Positions 10,373 through 21,897 of a stretch of 64,000 bases of DNA are shown here, one piece after another (within the stretch, counting starts at the first letter, position 1; each line of letters starts with the position of its first letter). A model generated the notes under the pieces. It searched no databases. It had not been told where the DNA came from and saw only the letters and a list, made by a program, of their open reading frames with translations. Location: positions 295,029 through 359,028 of the forward strand of contig NW_003314272.1 in the NCBI RefSeq assembly GCF_000143415.4, written 5' to 3'. Source of the stretch: Selaginella moellendorffii. Its lineage: Eukaryota > Streptophyta > Lycopodiopsida > Selaginellales > Selaginellaceae. A program made the translations under genes and the position numbers.

Positions 10373-12089
10373 ATGGCGACCACCACCACCAACAAGAACG
10401 ACCAGCTCAACGTTCTCGACGCGCTAGACACGGCCAAGACGCAGTGGTACCATGTCACGGCCGTGATCATCTCGGGGATGGGCTTTTTCACCGATGCCTA
10501 CGATCTCTTTTGCATCTCTCTCCTCACCAAGCTCCTGGGCCGGATCTACTACTACGACCCCTCCACTGGAACCCCGGGCGAGCTCCCAGTGAGCATCAAT
10601 GCCGCCGTGAGCGGCATCGCGCTGTGCGGCACCTTCACGGGCCAGCTCTTCTTCGGCTGGCTGGGCGATCGCCTGGGCCGCAAGAGAGTCTACGGCATCA
10701 CCTCCATGATCATGGTCGTCTTCTCCATCGCCTCGGGCTTCTCGTTTGGATCCAGCGCGCGTGCAGTCATCGGCACGCTCTGCTTCTTCCGCTTCTGGCT
10801 GGGATTCGGAATTGGCGGCGACTACCCGCTGTCCGCGACGATCATGTCCGAGTACGCCAACACCAAGACGCGGGGGGCGTTCGTGGCGGCGGTGTTTGCC
10901 ATGCAAGGCGTGGGGATCTTGGTGGCGGCCGTGGTGACCATGGCGGTGTCGGGGGTGTTCATGGTGGGATTCAAAGCCCCCAGCTTCGAGGAGAGCCCCG
11001 GGCTGTCCACGCCGCACGAGGCCGACTACGTGTGGAGGATCGTCTTCATGCTGGGCAGCGTCCCGGCGGGGCTCACGTACTACTGGCGGATGAAGATGCC
11101 CGAGACCGCGCGGTACACCGCGCTCGTGGCCGGGGACCTTGACCGGGCAAACGCCGACATGAGCAAAGTCCTCCAGGTCGACCTCACGGACGATCACCAT
11201 CGTGGCGTTGATCATCAGGTACTTTGGCCTCCATTTTCCTTAACGTTTGTTCTTTGGCTTGAAACAGTTCAAGATTGCTAAGAAGGTCCAGGCTCAATCA
11301 TCCTTCCCGCTCTTTTCATCACGCTTCGCGAGGAGACACGGCCTCCACCTCTTCGTCACTACCACCACCTGGTTCCTCCAGGCCTTCGCCTTCTACAGCC
11401 AACAGCTCTTCCAAAAGGACATTTACACCCAGGTGGGATTCATCAAGCCCGCCAAGACCATGTCTGCACTCCAAGAGGCGCTGGTCACTGCGAGAGCGCA
11501 AGCCCTGGTGGCACTGTGCGGGACGGTCCCGGGCTACTGGGTCACCGTTGCGCTCATCGATCGATTGGGCCGCAAGCCCATCCAGCTCCTTGGCTTCCTC
11601 ATGATGGGCACTTTCATGTATGCTCTGGCCGTCCCCTACGAGAGCTACTGGCGGGGCAAACACCTGGACGCCGCCACTGGCAAATACCAAGGCGGCCACA
11701 ACGTTGGCTTCGTGGTGCTCTTCGCGCTAACATTCTTCTTCGCCAACTTTGGACCCAACAGCACCACCTTCATCGTCCCCGCGGAGGTGTTCCCCGCGCG
11801 GCTGCGCTCGACGTGCCACGGCATCTCCGCAGGCGTGGGCAAGCTTGGGTCCATCCTGGGCGCCTTTGGCTTCGTCTACGTGTCACAGCCCACCAGGAAA
11901 TCCGAGCTCCCACGGGGATACCACCACCCGGGGATTGGGATGAGGAACGCGCTGCTGCTGCTGGCCAGCGCCAGCATGCTGGGCTTCTTCATCTCGCTGC
12001 TCATGCCGGAGACCAAAGGTAAGAGCCTTGAAGAACTCTCTGGTGAAAGCGTCATGAATGAAAGCAAAGTTGATGTTCAGAGTGTTTAG
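10373..12089 (+). CDS. High-affinity inorganic phosphate transporter, PHT1 family (MFS)
   Basis: Two exons (10373-11218, 11268-12089) split by a 49-nt GT-AG intron give 555 residues, close to the family's 520-550. It is predicted to be a plasma-membrane H+/phosphate symporter with twelve membrane helices. The PHT1 signature [20 protein letters not shown] starts near residue 148. [12 protein letters not shown] in helix 1 and RRHGLHL after the central cytoplasmic loop are also typical. [20 protein letters not shown] marks the second half. The tail [15 protein letters not shown] is family-like. The intron lies in the central loop, whose sequence there ([16 protein letters not shown]) is unusual. 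An overlapping 356-codon open frame from 10072 is out of phase with the transporter and is not coding. Confidence 0.92.
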
Positions 12090-12273
12090 TCTATATTAAT
12101 AAATTATGGAATTTTCACTGATGAAAACACGCATGGAAACCTAAAACGGAAAATGAGAAAGGACAAAGGAGCGTAAACTTATATAAATTTAATTCCAGTT
12201 GTAAAGAGTACTTTTCCCTGCTTCTGGGAGCTCCTTTTGACGTGGCGATCCACCGAGGTGGCAGCGCCATGTG

Positions 12274-12285
12274 TTTGGCGCCAAA
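12274..12285. promoter_or_regulatory. Perfect palindromic E2F-type site
   Basis: TTTGGCGCCAAA is the symmetric E2F/DP consensus. It stands between the transporter's 3' end and the dioxygenase promoter. Which gene it serves is unclear. Confidence 0.45.
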
Positions 12286-12299
12286 AGCTCAGAAGATTT

Positions 12300-12599
12300 T
12301 TATTGACCTAGCTTTCGATTCGATCGATGCGCCTGGCCGCAGATCGCGCGCACACACGGGAGGGCGCTGCCGCGACTGGCAGTGGGCGATCCCGCGCTCC
12401 CAGAATCCTTTCTTTTTTCCCCTCTTGCTCCTCCTTTCGCTCTTTTCTTATTGCGATTCTTTGTCGCGTATGTTGCAAAGGCTACGCAACAGAGGCTGAG
12501 TGTAGCTGTAATGATTCCCGAGCCCACAATGTGTCGCATCCATTGCCGTAGCTTTCCACTCTTCTTTTTCGGCTCCTCTACTGGAGAGCTCCAGGCCAT
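12300..12599 (-). CDS. Possible small membrane protein, unrecognised
   Basis: A minus-strand frame with an ATG reads MAWSSPVEEPKKKSGKLRQW, then a hydrophobic stretch (IITATLSLCCVAFATYA), then a strongly basic tail. This basic-hydrophobic-basic layout could be a tail- or signal-anchored organelle protein. However, length (99 codons), low complexity and the absence of a recognised family make it equally likely to be chance. If real, its promoter would be shared with the dioxygenase gene to the right. Confidence 0.22.
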   Translation of the reverse strand: MAWSSPVEEPKKKSGKLRQWMRHIVGSGIITATLSLCCVAFATYATKNRNKKRAKGGARGEKRKDSGSAGSPTASRGSALPCVRAICGQAHRSNRKLGQ

Positions 12600-12757
12600 T
12601 TGCTGCTCACAGAGCGCACCATCCCACTGCGATTTGTCCTTCTACGAATCAGATCTTCTGCGCACTGTCGAATGCGAGTATTTTTTTTTTCCCCTCAATT
12701 GACAATTCCACATTGGTTTTGTGTGATTAGTTTAAAGAAATGAAGATGAGCCAGGGC

Positions 12758-12764
12758 TATAAAG
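12758..12764 (+). promoter_or_regulatory. TATA box and leader intron of the dioxygenase gene
   Basis: TATAAAG at this position is followed by a leader exon and a probable 5'-UTR intron at 12854-13075 (GTGAGT ... CCCTTGCAG, 222 nt) ending 34 nt before the start codon. Confidence 0.55.
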
Positions 12765-13109
12765 GGTGGAGGCCTCCTCGTCTCAGGGAAGTGGTGTCTC
12801 ATTGCAAAGAATTCCACGCTCCTACAGTCCAGAGGTGCCTCTTCGAAAGCTTGGTGAGTTTTGTCATATTTTTTTTTCTCTCACTCTCTCTCTCTCCCCC
12901 CCCTCCCTCGACCTCCTAGATTCTTTCAGGTTGTTTCGGCTTTCCCGTGTTTTATTTGCTCGCATGCCTCTTCCCCCGGTTCTTCTAGTTCGTGTTTTTG
13001 TTTTTAAAATGCACAGTCGATTCGATTTTCATCTAAGCCTACTCACTCAGGACTGTGAGATTCTTTCCCTTGCAGGCTAGCGTTTCACAGCTCCCTTTCG
13101 ACATCAGCT

Positions 13110-14312
13110 ATGGGAGTGGTAGCGCTCGAGAGCTTTGAGCCGGCTCTGACACCTTCTCTCGATCACAGGGATAGCCACCACTCTGATCAGGAAATACCAT
13201 CCATTGATCTATTGCCTTTTTTCGAGCCAGATTCATCCCCAGGCATCGCAGCGGGCAGGGAACGAATAATTCAGGAGATCGCCAGAGCCTGCGAAGAATG
13301 GGGATTCTTCCAGGTTGTCAACCACGGCCTCGACTGCGACTTGATAACTCAGTCCCTCCGGGCTTCCAAGGATTTTTTCGATCTCTCTATGGAAGAGAAG
13401 ATGAAAGTGAGACCCCCTCCAGGAACTTGTCCCGTGCCCATGGGATTCTGTCACAACAGTGGAATTGACGGCCTTGTGGAGAGAAAGGAACATCTTTTCT
13501 TCTTCGCTGAGGATGGATCACCGACGAAGTCACCTGACAGTTTCTCGAAGTACAACGTTTGGCCGGGAAAGCCACAAAACTTCTGGTAAGACGTCTACTG
13601 TTCTTTCTTTCTTCTTTCTTTCTTAGTCTCTGGGATTGATCGCAGCTCAATTGTCCGCGAGCGACTTATTGTCGAGGGCCAGAAAACAGCGATTTTCCTG
13701 CTGAGTCTTATTTCCCGGAGCTTGGGACTGCCGGATAACTTCCTGTACGAGCACTACAAGGAGAAGATGAACGCTCTCATCATGCTCTTCTACCCGGTTT
13801 CGGACATCCCGGAAGACATCGGCCTCCACAAGCACCAAGATGGGAACATTCTCAGCGTGGTGGCACAGAACGAGACCGAGGGACTCCAGGTCTTGAAGGA
13901 CGACAAGTGGATCACAGTCAAGCCACGCACGGGGAGCTTGGTTGTCAACGTTGGCGACATTGTCCAGGTATGTTTTTCTTCTTCGTGATCTCCATTCTTT
14001 CATGCTTAGAAATTCATAGAGCTTTTACTTTGTCTCCCTCAGGTGTGGAGCAACGACAGATACAAAAGCGTCCAGCACCGAGTCATCAACAACGATCAAA
14101 ACGTCCGCTACTCGTTCGCCTTCTCCTGTGTTCCTGGAGTGAGCACACTGGTAGCTCCGCTCCCGCAGTTCACGAGCGAGATCCAACAGGCCCCGCGCTA
14201 CCGGGAGTTCCAGTATGGGGAGTACATGATGTACAGATTCGAGAACAAGAAGATCGTATCCAAGAACTCGGAGGAGATCACCATCAAGTACTATTCAACC
14301 GCAGAGGAGTAA
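13110..14312 (+). CDS. 2-oxoglutarate/Fe(II)-dependent dioxygenase (plant DOXC class)
   Basis: Exons 13110-13585, 13646-13967 and 14043-14312 join in frame to 355 residues, the usual size for soluble plant 2OG oxygenases. The DIOX_N region begins near residue 27 (EIPSIDLLPF) and includes ACEEWGFFQVVNHG. In the double-stranded beta-helix core the iron triad is H222-x-D224 (HQDGN) and H278 (SVQHRV), with R288-x-S290 (RYSFAF) binding 2-oxoglutarate. The spacing is normal, so the enzyme should be active. The usual NYYPP segment is LFYPVSDIP, so it is not a clear GA20-oxidase, flavonol synthase or ACC oxidase. The substrate cannot be assigned. Start ATG follows a probable leader intron. Confidence 0.88.
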
Positions 14313-15360
14313 AGATCGCAAGAACAGGAGACACAAGCAGAAGAAAGAAGAAGAAGAAAATCGATGTTAATTATCTGTCGACAGCAACAGGGATAAATCT
14401 AACAAAAAGACACGGGTTATGTTTTTAGGCCGTATTCTTTCTTGTCCGAAAACTTGGCATGACGTGATCGGTGATGTACGTGTTTCAGGTGTCCAGAGGG
14501 ACAGGCATTCTTCCCAAAGATGGCGTGACCACCACCGCCACACCGCTTTGCGGTAGGACAGGAGCTTTTCTATTTTATTTTCTCCCTCTCTCAGGCGCAA
14601 ACGCGAAAGAAAAAGATGGCAATTTGGAGGAAGCGTCTGCTTGAGAAATCATGAGTAGCATCTCTCTGATGGGGGAAAAAGGGGGAAGAAAGGAAAAAAA
14701 AGAAAGAGCTTTGGTTCAAGAGCTTTGTAGGAGAACCAGCCATTGAGAATCCAAGTGCCTTCCTTACATGCTCCGAGTAAATGGAAGCTCCTTTTGATTC
14801 GCTTTCATGGTATACAAATGAACACGACACGGCACAAACAATACACAACACGAAGACGCACACGAAACATGCACTGACAAGGCTGGCACAATCTTTTTGA
14901 CGAGACCCACCTTCCTTGCTACAAACTTCCGGGCCAAAAAGAAGTTACATTATATAGATATGATCAAGTGGCTCACTGGATATCCAGAAACTCGCATCCC
15001 TGTTATGCTAATGGAGGACCATGGGAATGATCATCTCCAAAACAGATTGCATGCACCTCGTTTCCAGAACCAAAGAAAAAATTAGTGGACAAAACCCTCT
15101 ACCGAAAGACTTTGAAGCATTATTATAGAATTTGTAAAGATGCTTGTTCCATCCTCAGGGATGAGCCATCTCATTGCCATGTCTTTCCATGTCACTTATC
15201 TCAGTAGTGGCAACCACTTTATACATGGAAGCAAGAAAAAATAGAGTCAAAGTTCTTCAACTTCCTGATGAACAGCAAATGCTTCAATGGTGGTTTTCCA
15301 TTGACATGACAAGAACAATTTCCAAAGCTCCAAGTGAGGAAAGTTATGATTCCTGAATAA
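14313..15360. other. 3' flank of the dioxygenase gene, no gene recognised
   Basis: Purine-rich 3' end of the dioxygenase transcript, then about 900 nt with short open frames only. It marks the passage from the GC-balanced gene island to AT-rich repeat-derived DNA. Confidence 0.55.
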
Positions 15361-18300
15361 TAGACATTCTCCCTAGATTATTTTTGTTTTTATAAATTAA
15401 TAATAAATCTCACAAAACTAACTAGTTCTAAAGCTTTCATGATAAATTGACATTTCAAATTTATATTTATCTATTTTCCCTTTATCCATTTTATCTTTTA
15501 CTTTTTTTTCATGAAATTGGAATTATAAAATAGATTAATAGAAGTAGAAAAATTTAAATAAGTACTATTTAGGATTATCCATATCAAACAATTTTTATTC
15601 AAATCCTATTCTTAGTTTATTATTATCATGCATTGCATCTAATTTTTCAAAGGAGAGTCTTGATTTTATTTTCTTTCATCATAGATACATACATTTTTCA
15701 TTGTACTATAATTTTATTTATTGCTTTATTACTTTACATTGAACATAGCTAAAGGATTTCTAAATTGAAGTTAATTACATTGCTAAATTATAATATTAAT
15801 CATACTAAGATGCCAAGATAATATATTATATATATATATTAGCTATTGGATAAACTCACCACTAAAAAGACTAAAATATTTTAAAAAATTAAATTAAAGA
15901 GAATGAAAATTAAATTAATATATTATGGTGAACAAAAACTAAAATAGGAAGTGGAAAAGCTTCTTAGACTCATGAATTGCTATTAACAATATGATATAAT
16001 ATAAAGTCCTTTAGAAAAATTGATCACCAAATTCTGCTTCCAGGGAAATAACAAAAATCTAAAGTATAAACCATTCAAAATAAAGAAATTATGGATAAAT
16101 CCTCAAAATATGTATGCATATAAATTTTTTTTTGACTTTATCTAAAACAGAATGAGTATGAGTATTTAGTGACAGCTAATGCAACACTAAAAAGATAGAA
16201 ATATTTCATATAATAATAAAAAATAAATGAAAAGTTTATATTATTCTTTATTTAGTAAAGTATAAATTTATCTTCCTTCATGTTGTGATTCAAAACTATG
16301 CTAAAAATTCTGAAATCTCTACACTCTAGAATTTTATCAAACTTAATACACATTATGAAATTGTACAACTCTTTAAAATTTGCAAAACATGTTTTATGTA
16401 ATTCAAGAACTTTAAATTAGCTTCTTTATTAGACCTAATAGTTTATTTTAAATTTTTATTTTATTTTAGCATAAATTACATACTATTAAGTTTTTATTGA
16501 AAATTTTAACTATCATTTTGGCTATACCACATTAAGACCAACAAAGATCATGTTCTTCCTCACAACAATTACATTTGAGTGGAATGTTGGCAGCCACTCA
16601 TGTTCCTGTGAATCATTAGTTAACTTCCAAGTCTAGTGCCAAGAACAAACATTTCTTACCTTGATTGTATTGATGCTCTTGATCTCATGTCCTGGGATAC
16701 AGTCCTTGAGATAAATGTGCTCTACTGATTTAATATGGGGAATCTTTGCCCTTGTCAAACTCTCAACACTGTAAGTTACTTTGATGATTGGTACAACCTC
16801 TCAATAGTGTGTGTACCTATTGAAGAGTTTTTGGATACCTTCACCAAGGTATACCTTGAATAGCTAAGCACTTCTAGTGAGAAAAAGAAGAGATCAGAAC
16901 GTGTTCTGCAAATGCTTAAAAACACTCACATGGATGCCTTGGACACTGCCATCCATCAGATACAATTAGCAACAGGGATTCTCCACTGATTTATAGCTCC
17001 TTGAACAAGTGCTGCAGATTAAACAATTAAGAAAGGAATAAACAAACTTGAAACCACTCACCAAGTTGAGTGATCTCCTCTTGTTCATCCTTGCACAAGC
17101 AAAACCTCTCTCAATATACACTTAAGATCCAAGCCCAATATCAAGAGGATAAAACCTTGTTATCTGTTGACCCCCTCCTCCCATCACATTGCTCCTCCCT
17201 AAGAACAATAAATTGAAATAAATGAGTGAACCCTAGGCTAACCTCCCAACCCTAAAGGCATTCTAGCTTTAAATCCTACAAACCATAGAATATTTTGGAA
17301 TGTTTTTATGGTTTGTCGCTCCCTCATAACCTAGGCACAGACAGTAGCCTCAAGAAGCTAAATGAGCCTTACATAAAAGAACTCTAAGGCAATACAGCCA
17401 TGGGGAAAAAATGTGCAAATGACAATACCAATGTTGCAACAAATAGCTATAAAATAAAATAATACAACATTCTTGCATGATAATACGGTCATGAAAACAA
17501 GAGAATAAGAATAGAGCAAAAAGCTCAAATTATATAGCAATACAGCTATAAAACTTAGTTTTCCCCTTCCTCATGAATGTTATCTAAGTCATAACCAAAA
17601 CTTAAAAATACTCTTTTTATATTATCCTAATTTCCCATATAGCCTCATCTATTGAATAACCATTCTATTCAAAAGTATCGCAAAACCCTTAATTAAATAG
17701 AAAAGAGGGTGCATTCTTTTTCATGGACCCTTTCCCTTTATATCTGAACCCTTGGAGATTGTCTATTGAGTTATTCTTTTTAACTATTTATAATCCATTA
17801 TACTTCCTTGTAAGTTCACACCCTCAAGAAACCCCTCTGATACCAAATATAAACTTCTAAATCTAGACTTCTTAGGAAACCATCCAATCTAATACTATTT
17901 AAATCCAACGATGCTTAATTCCAAGTATCTTAAAACCCTTAACTGATTGAAAAAAGGGGTGCATTCTTTTTCATAGGTTATTTCCCTTTATATCTATACC
18001 TATATGAATTATTTCTCGAGTCATTTTCTTTGGTTGCTTACACAAATCCTGAGTTGTCTTGTAACATATTGTGAATATAACTTTGGGTATCAAAAGATAC
18101 TTGCTAGTTAGTCTTTATAGACACTCTCTCTTTATTACTATGATGGTAGGAGGTTGGTACTACTAGTTTCCTTTATGGTCTCCACCTAAGCTAGTTGAGA
18201 AATTGATCATCATATATACATTTGACTAGATGGGCATAATGACAAAATTCTTTTATTCTTTCTTGCTTCAAATGCCACATCCATTATATGTTTTTTTCTC

Positions 18301-19270
18301 TAAAATCCTTCTTTAGGCCAACTATCAACGTCTTATTTTTCAATATTCAAAATTCACTATTCTGTAATGGCTTACTACAAGGTCTTAGCTTGGACTATAA
18401 TGTGTTAGCTTGGACTATTGAATTAGTTAAACATACTTGATCTAGTTAAACAAACTTATTCATTAACTTACACTTGCTAGCATTAAGAACCCTTATGATA
18501 TTGAGTTTAGTCCCTCAATATTGTTACATGATAGTTTACCATATCCACTAGACACCCTTGCTATCACACCCCATATGTTGGTCCTATGGTTCTATATATT
18601 ATTTAATATAAATGTTTAGATCCACCCAAGAGGTATATCTATGGAATGTAGAAAGTGTCCTAAACCCATAGTGTTATTCCTACACCCTAATTTGGGATCT
18701 AATGCCATTCCATATTTAATAAGTTTTTATGTTTATCCTAGAGACTAATTCTTAAGACTGGGTGAAAGCTCAAAGCATATATTTCTCACCGGGGGGTGAG
18801 GGTTCCCAAATGTACAGCTGGGATAGTGGATGGATTGCATAGTTGACCATTTAAGACAATAGTTTGACTTCCATTGGGTTATGTCACTCTTTGTTCTATG
18901 TTCAGCTTGGGTTTAAGCCCAACCTCCATGTTGTATTAGTTGGTAGGATACCCACCTCCTTGTGTTAGGCCACCGGTATGTCAGAATCATGCCAGACACT
19001 TCTTGACACCATTTTGCATGTAGGTGCTTGATTTGGGGTAGTGCTCATAAGATTGAGAGTATACTGAATCTTCATTTCGTAGTGGAGAAATTGTCTTGGC
19101 AATTTTTATCCAATTTTTGTTAGAGTTTCTGACTCAAGTTGCATATGTAGAGACTTTTTTAGTAATTCTGAAGTGACTTATGTAGGAATAACTAAATTGC
19201 ACCATTTGGTAAGAATGTTGTATGCCTGTTCAATTATTGATAAAGGCATACATACAACTAGTGAGATGGT
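15361..19270. other. AT-rich, gene-poor decayed DNA
   Basis: Strongly AT-rich to about 16500, then moderately so. Stop codons are frequent in all frames. The layout (next to gag- and RT-like relics) suggests the decayed left part of an old retroelement, but no domain is recognisable here. Confidence 0.5.
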
Positions 19271-19279
19271 GAAAAGGAG

Positions 19280-19790
19280 TTATATTGATAATGCTAAAAT
19301 GTCTAGATAGGTAAATTGGGAGGAGGAAACTCTTATTGGAGATGTTATAGAAGAGGTTGAGGCTGAGTCAAAAGAGGAAGAGCTTGATGTTGCAACAGTA
19401 TAATGTATAACTCAAGATATTGAGATTGAGAATTTACAAAAGGAAATTTACAAATTAAAGAAGGAGAACAAAAGGAGGAAGAAAGAAGTTGAGGTAGCTA
19501 AACCAGATTTACCTAAGCAACCAAATTCCTTTTCAAGTTTTGAGGATGATGAAATTTTGCAACTGCCCCCAGTTGCACAAGTTTCAAAGTTCAAGCCCCT
19601 GAAACCACCCACTTTCAAAAGTATGCGGGACTATCAAGATTTGGAAAACTAGGTCTACAATATGGAAAATTATTTCATAATGGCAGACATAGATGATTGT
19701 ACAAAGGTTGTATACATACAATCCTTTGTCACTAATCATGCCAAAACTTGATGGCACCAAGTTTGCACTAAAAAAGGGCAAACTAGAAGT
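19280..19790 (+). pseudogene. Ty3/gypsy gag relic
   Basis: A conceptual plus-strand reading shows PLKPPTFKSMRDYQDLEN, a stop, then VYNMENYFIMADIDDCTK and SFVTNHAKT followed by a stop and WHQ. This is the pattern of Ty3/gypsy gag (KPPxFxG ... W.xxMExYF ... AxxWW). The stops sit where Trp (TGG) is expected, consistent with base-substitution decay. Confidence 0.6.
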
Positions 19791-19929
19791 TAGATTTAAA
19801 TGTGGTCTTGTATCTGTGAGGAATACTTGCTCAAAAAGTAGCTAAGAAGAGATATTAGACCTTTTGGATTCAAGTGATGGAAGCTAAAGGTGATGGTGAC
19901 CCAATTTGAATCAATGATAGGGTTGATCT

Positions 19930-20455
19930 TGTACCAAGGGAAATATTAAAGTTGTTAGTGAGGAATCATAATATATTTCTAAAGGATTTACTATCAAGGC
20001 TACCCCATATCTGTGAGGTTGATCATCAAATTGAGATTATTTTGGGTTCTAAACCATCTATGAAAGCTTTATATTGTTTAAATATCAAGGAGAAAATTGA
20101 ACTCAAAAAGAAACTCACAAAACTTCTTGACAAAAATCATATCTAACCAAGCAAGTCATCTTATAGAGTGTTGCTCCTTTTTGTTATGAAAAAGGATGGT
20201 ACTATGAGGATTTGTATTTATTATCAAGCTCTTAACAAGATCACAATCTGGAATTTTATCCTTTGCCTCATATTGATGACTTGTTTGATCAACTCTTAAA
20301 GGGTAAGTATTTTATGTAACTTGATTTGCAGTCCATATATTATTAGATACAGGTGGTAGATTAGGATGTGGAGAAAACAATCTTTAAGATTCGTTATGAG
20401 TCCTATAAGCTCCTCATTATGCCATTTGGATTATGTAATGCCCTGGCTATATTAT
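19930..20455 (+). pseudogene. Ty3/gypsy reverse transcriptase relic
   Basis: From about 19952 the reading VDHQIEIILGSKPSMKALYC, ELKKKLTKLLDKNHI, stop, PSKSSYR, LLFVMKKDGTMRIC, YQALNKITI, then LDLQS and KLLIMPFGLCNA follows, in order, the finger and palm motifs of Ty3/gypsy RT. At least three stops and small frame changes make it non-functional. It breaks off after the MPFGLxNA motif, before the YxDD motif. Confidence 0.8.
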
Positions 20456-20799
20456 AATGATGGATAGTGAAAACTAGATAGAGTTGCTTACTATTAGACA
20501 GATAACTATTTGCAAGCATGAGATAAAATTTGTTGTAGGAAAAGTAGAGGGTTTTGTTGATGTCGTTTCTTATACTTGTTGCTGTGATTGTGTGCTGTTG
20601 CTACTAATTCCTACCCTAGACACAAACTTCCAGACATATGATTAATTTAGGAACTAAATTGAGACCTTCAATCCCCAAGAAGGCTCATGTGCATGGTCGT
20701 GAGTAAGGATAGGCTTGGCATCACTTGAGAGTACTCTAGATTTTGGGCATGTGGATGTGCATTGATGATGGAAAGCTGGAATACAAAAGAGATAAGGAT

Positions 20800-21567
20800 A
20801 GGGTTTGAGTGCTAACTCACCCTTAACTAGTCCTATATAGTGGCAATTGCCACTAAATGTGGGTGATATTATTTATTTGGATACCTAACGTGGCCCATCA
20901 AAACCTTACTCTAGGTACATAGCTAGGGCACCTAAAGGTAGAAGGTGGGAAGAGTACTCACGAGGCTCATGTAAGGCTATAGTGTTTCGAAATGTCATCC
21001 CAAAGTCCTAGACTATGAAAAGGAAGAGGAGCAATCCTTTAATGTAGTGACCATATAATCATATGGTGAGGAAGTCCTAGAGGATAGTGAGACTTAGTGG
21101 TGGGGCTTTCAAGCCCTGACTCAAGGGCAATGTTGGCAAACACGATTGTGGTTGGAAAGGGACTTGGTGGGGACCGAAAAAGGGATATTAGGGAAAGTTA
21201 TTCCCCATATCTGTGGGCATCCTATGGATACTAAGGAGTGGATTTGGGATGATCACTTATGGACGGATAGCCTAGTCTTTGGGAGATGGGACTATGATGT
21301 AGATGGTGTTGGACCACCAGTGTGACAAAGGTGAATGGGCATAGTCTTAGTGTAATGGACTGATATGTTAGTGGTACCTTTAGGTGTTGATCATGGGATT
21401 AGACACGTGGAGCACTTGGACCAAGTGTAAAGGTTGAGTGGTATACATGCCATTTTTGGGGCTAACAAGTCCCTAAATTTGGAATAGGACTTATGGAGGT
21501 TGTGAGTGAGGCTCCTAAATATGGTCAAATATGTGGTTAAATGACTAAAGTAGAATGGAAAATTTAG
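20800..21567 (+). mobile_element. Highly decayed LTR of the minisatellite-LTR family, + orientation
   Basis: By eye this tracks the array-distal half of the young plus-strand LTR (30670-31389): GTGGGTG..., TTTGGATACCT, AGGAAGAGGAGCA, and the end GGAAAATTTAGTCACTTACA. Differences are mostly G-to-A and C-to-T. A corrupted primer site follows the LTR end. Confidence 0.7.
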
Positions 21568-21615
21568 TCACTTACATTTGAGTATTGAGACTCAAACCTT
21601 AAGATTCAAGAATAG

Positions 21616-21897
21616 GAAGAAGCATCTTGGGTCCATCTTAGACTCCATCTTAGGTCCATCTTAACACTTTCACATGTCATGTGTTGGTCCTCTTATGTCC
21701 CTTTTCTAGAGACTCACTTACTACTCACTTCATGCTCGTTCCTTAAGCACTTCATTAAGAGTTTCACTCCCACTCTCAACTTTTCAGGTTGGAACTTTTA
21801 GTCCAAACGTGTTACACTCGTTTAATTTCTGCTTCAGCCACTACCACATGGCACCCTTTCGGCTCCACTTTTGGGGCTCTGGGATTTGTGTCTCATA
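21616..21897 (-). mobile_element. Decayed LTR fragment of the same family, opposite orientation
   Basis: Begins with three or four worn minisatellite units (TTGGGTCCATCTTAGACTCC), then CATGTCATGTGTTGGTCCT and CCACTACCACATGGCACCCT, and ends TTTGTGTCTCATA. All are landmarks of the right part of the minus-strand LTRs. Confidence 0.7.

Noticed and set aside
10072-11142. 356-codon plus-strand frame overlapping the phosphate transporter.
   Set aside because: It starts at a non-ATG codon, is out of phase with the clear PHT1 protein and has shadow-frame composition (Arg/His-rich).
10424-11215. 263-codon minus-strand frame opposite the phosphate transporter.
   Set aside because: Shadow of a GC-rich coding exon; His/Arg/Glu-rich without any family feature.
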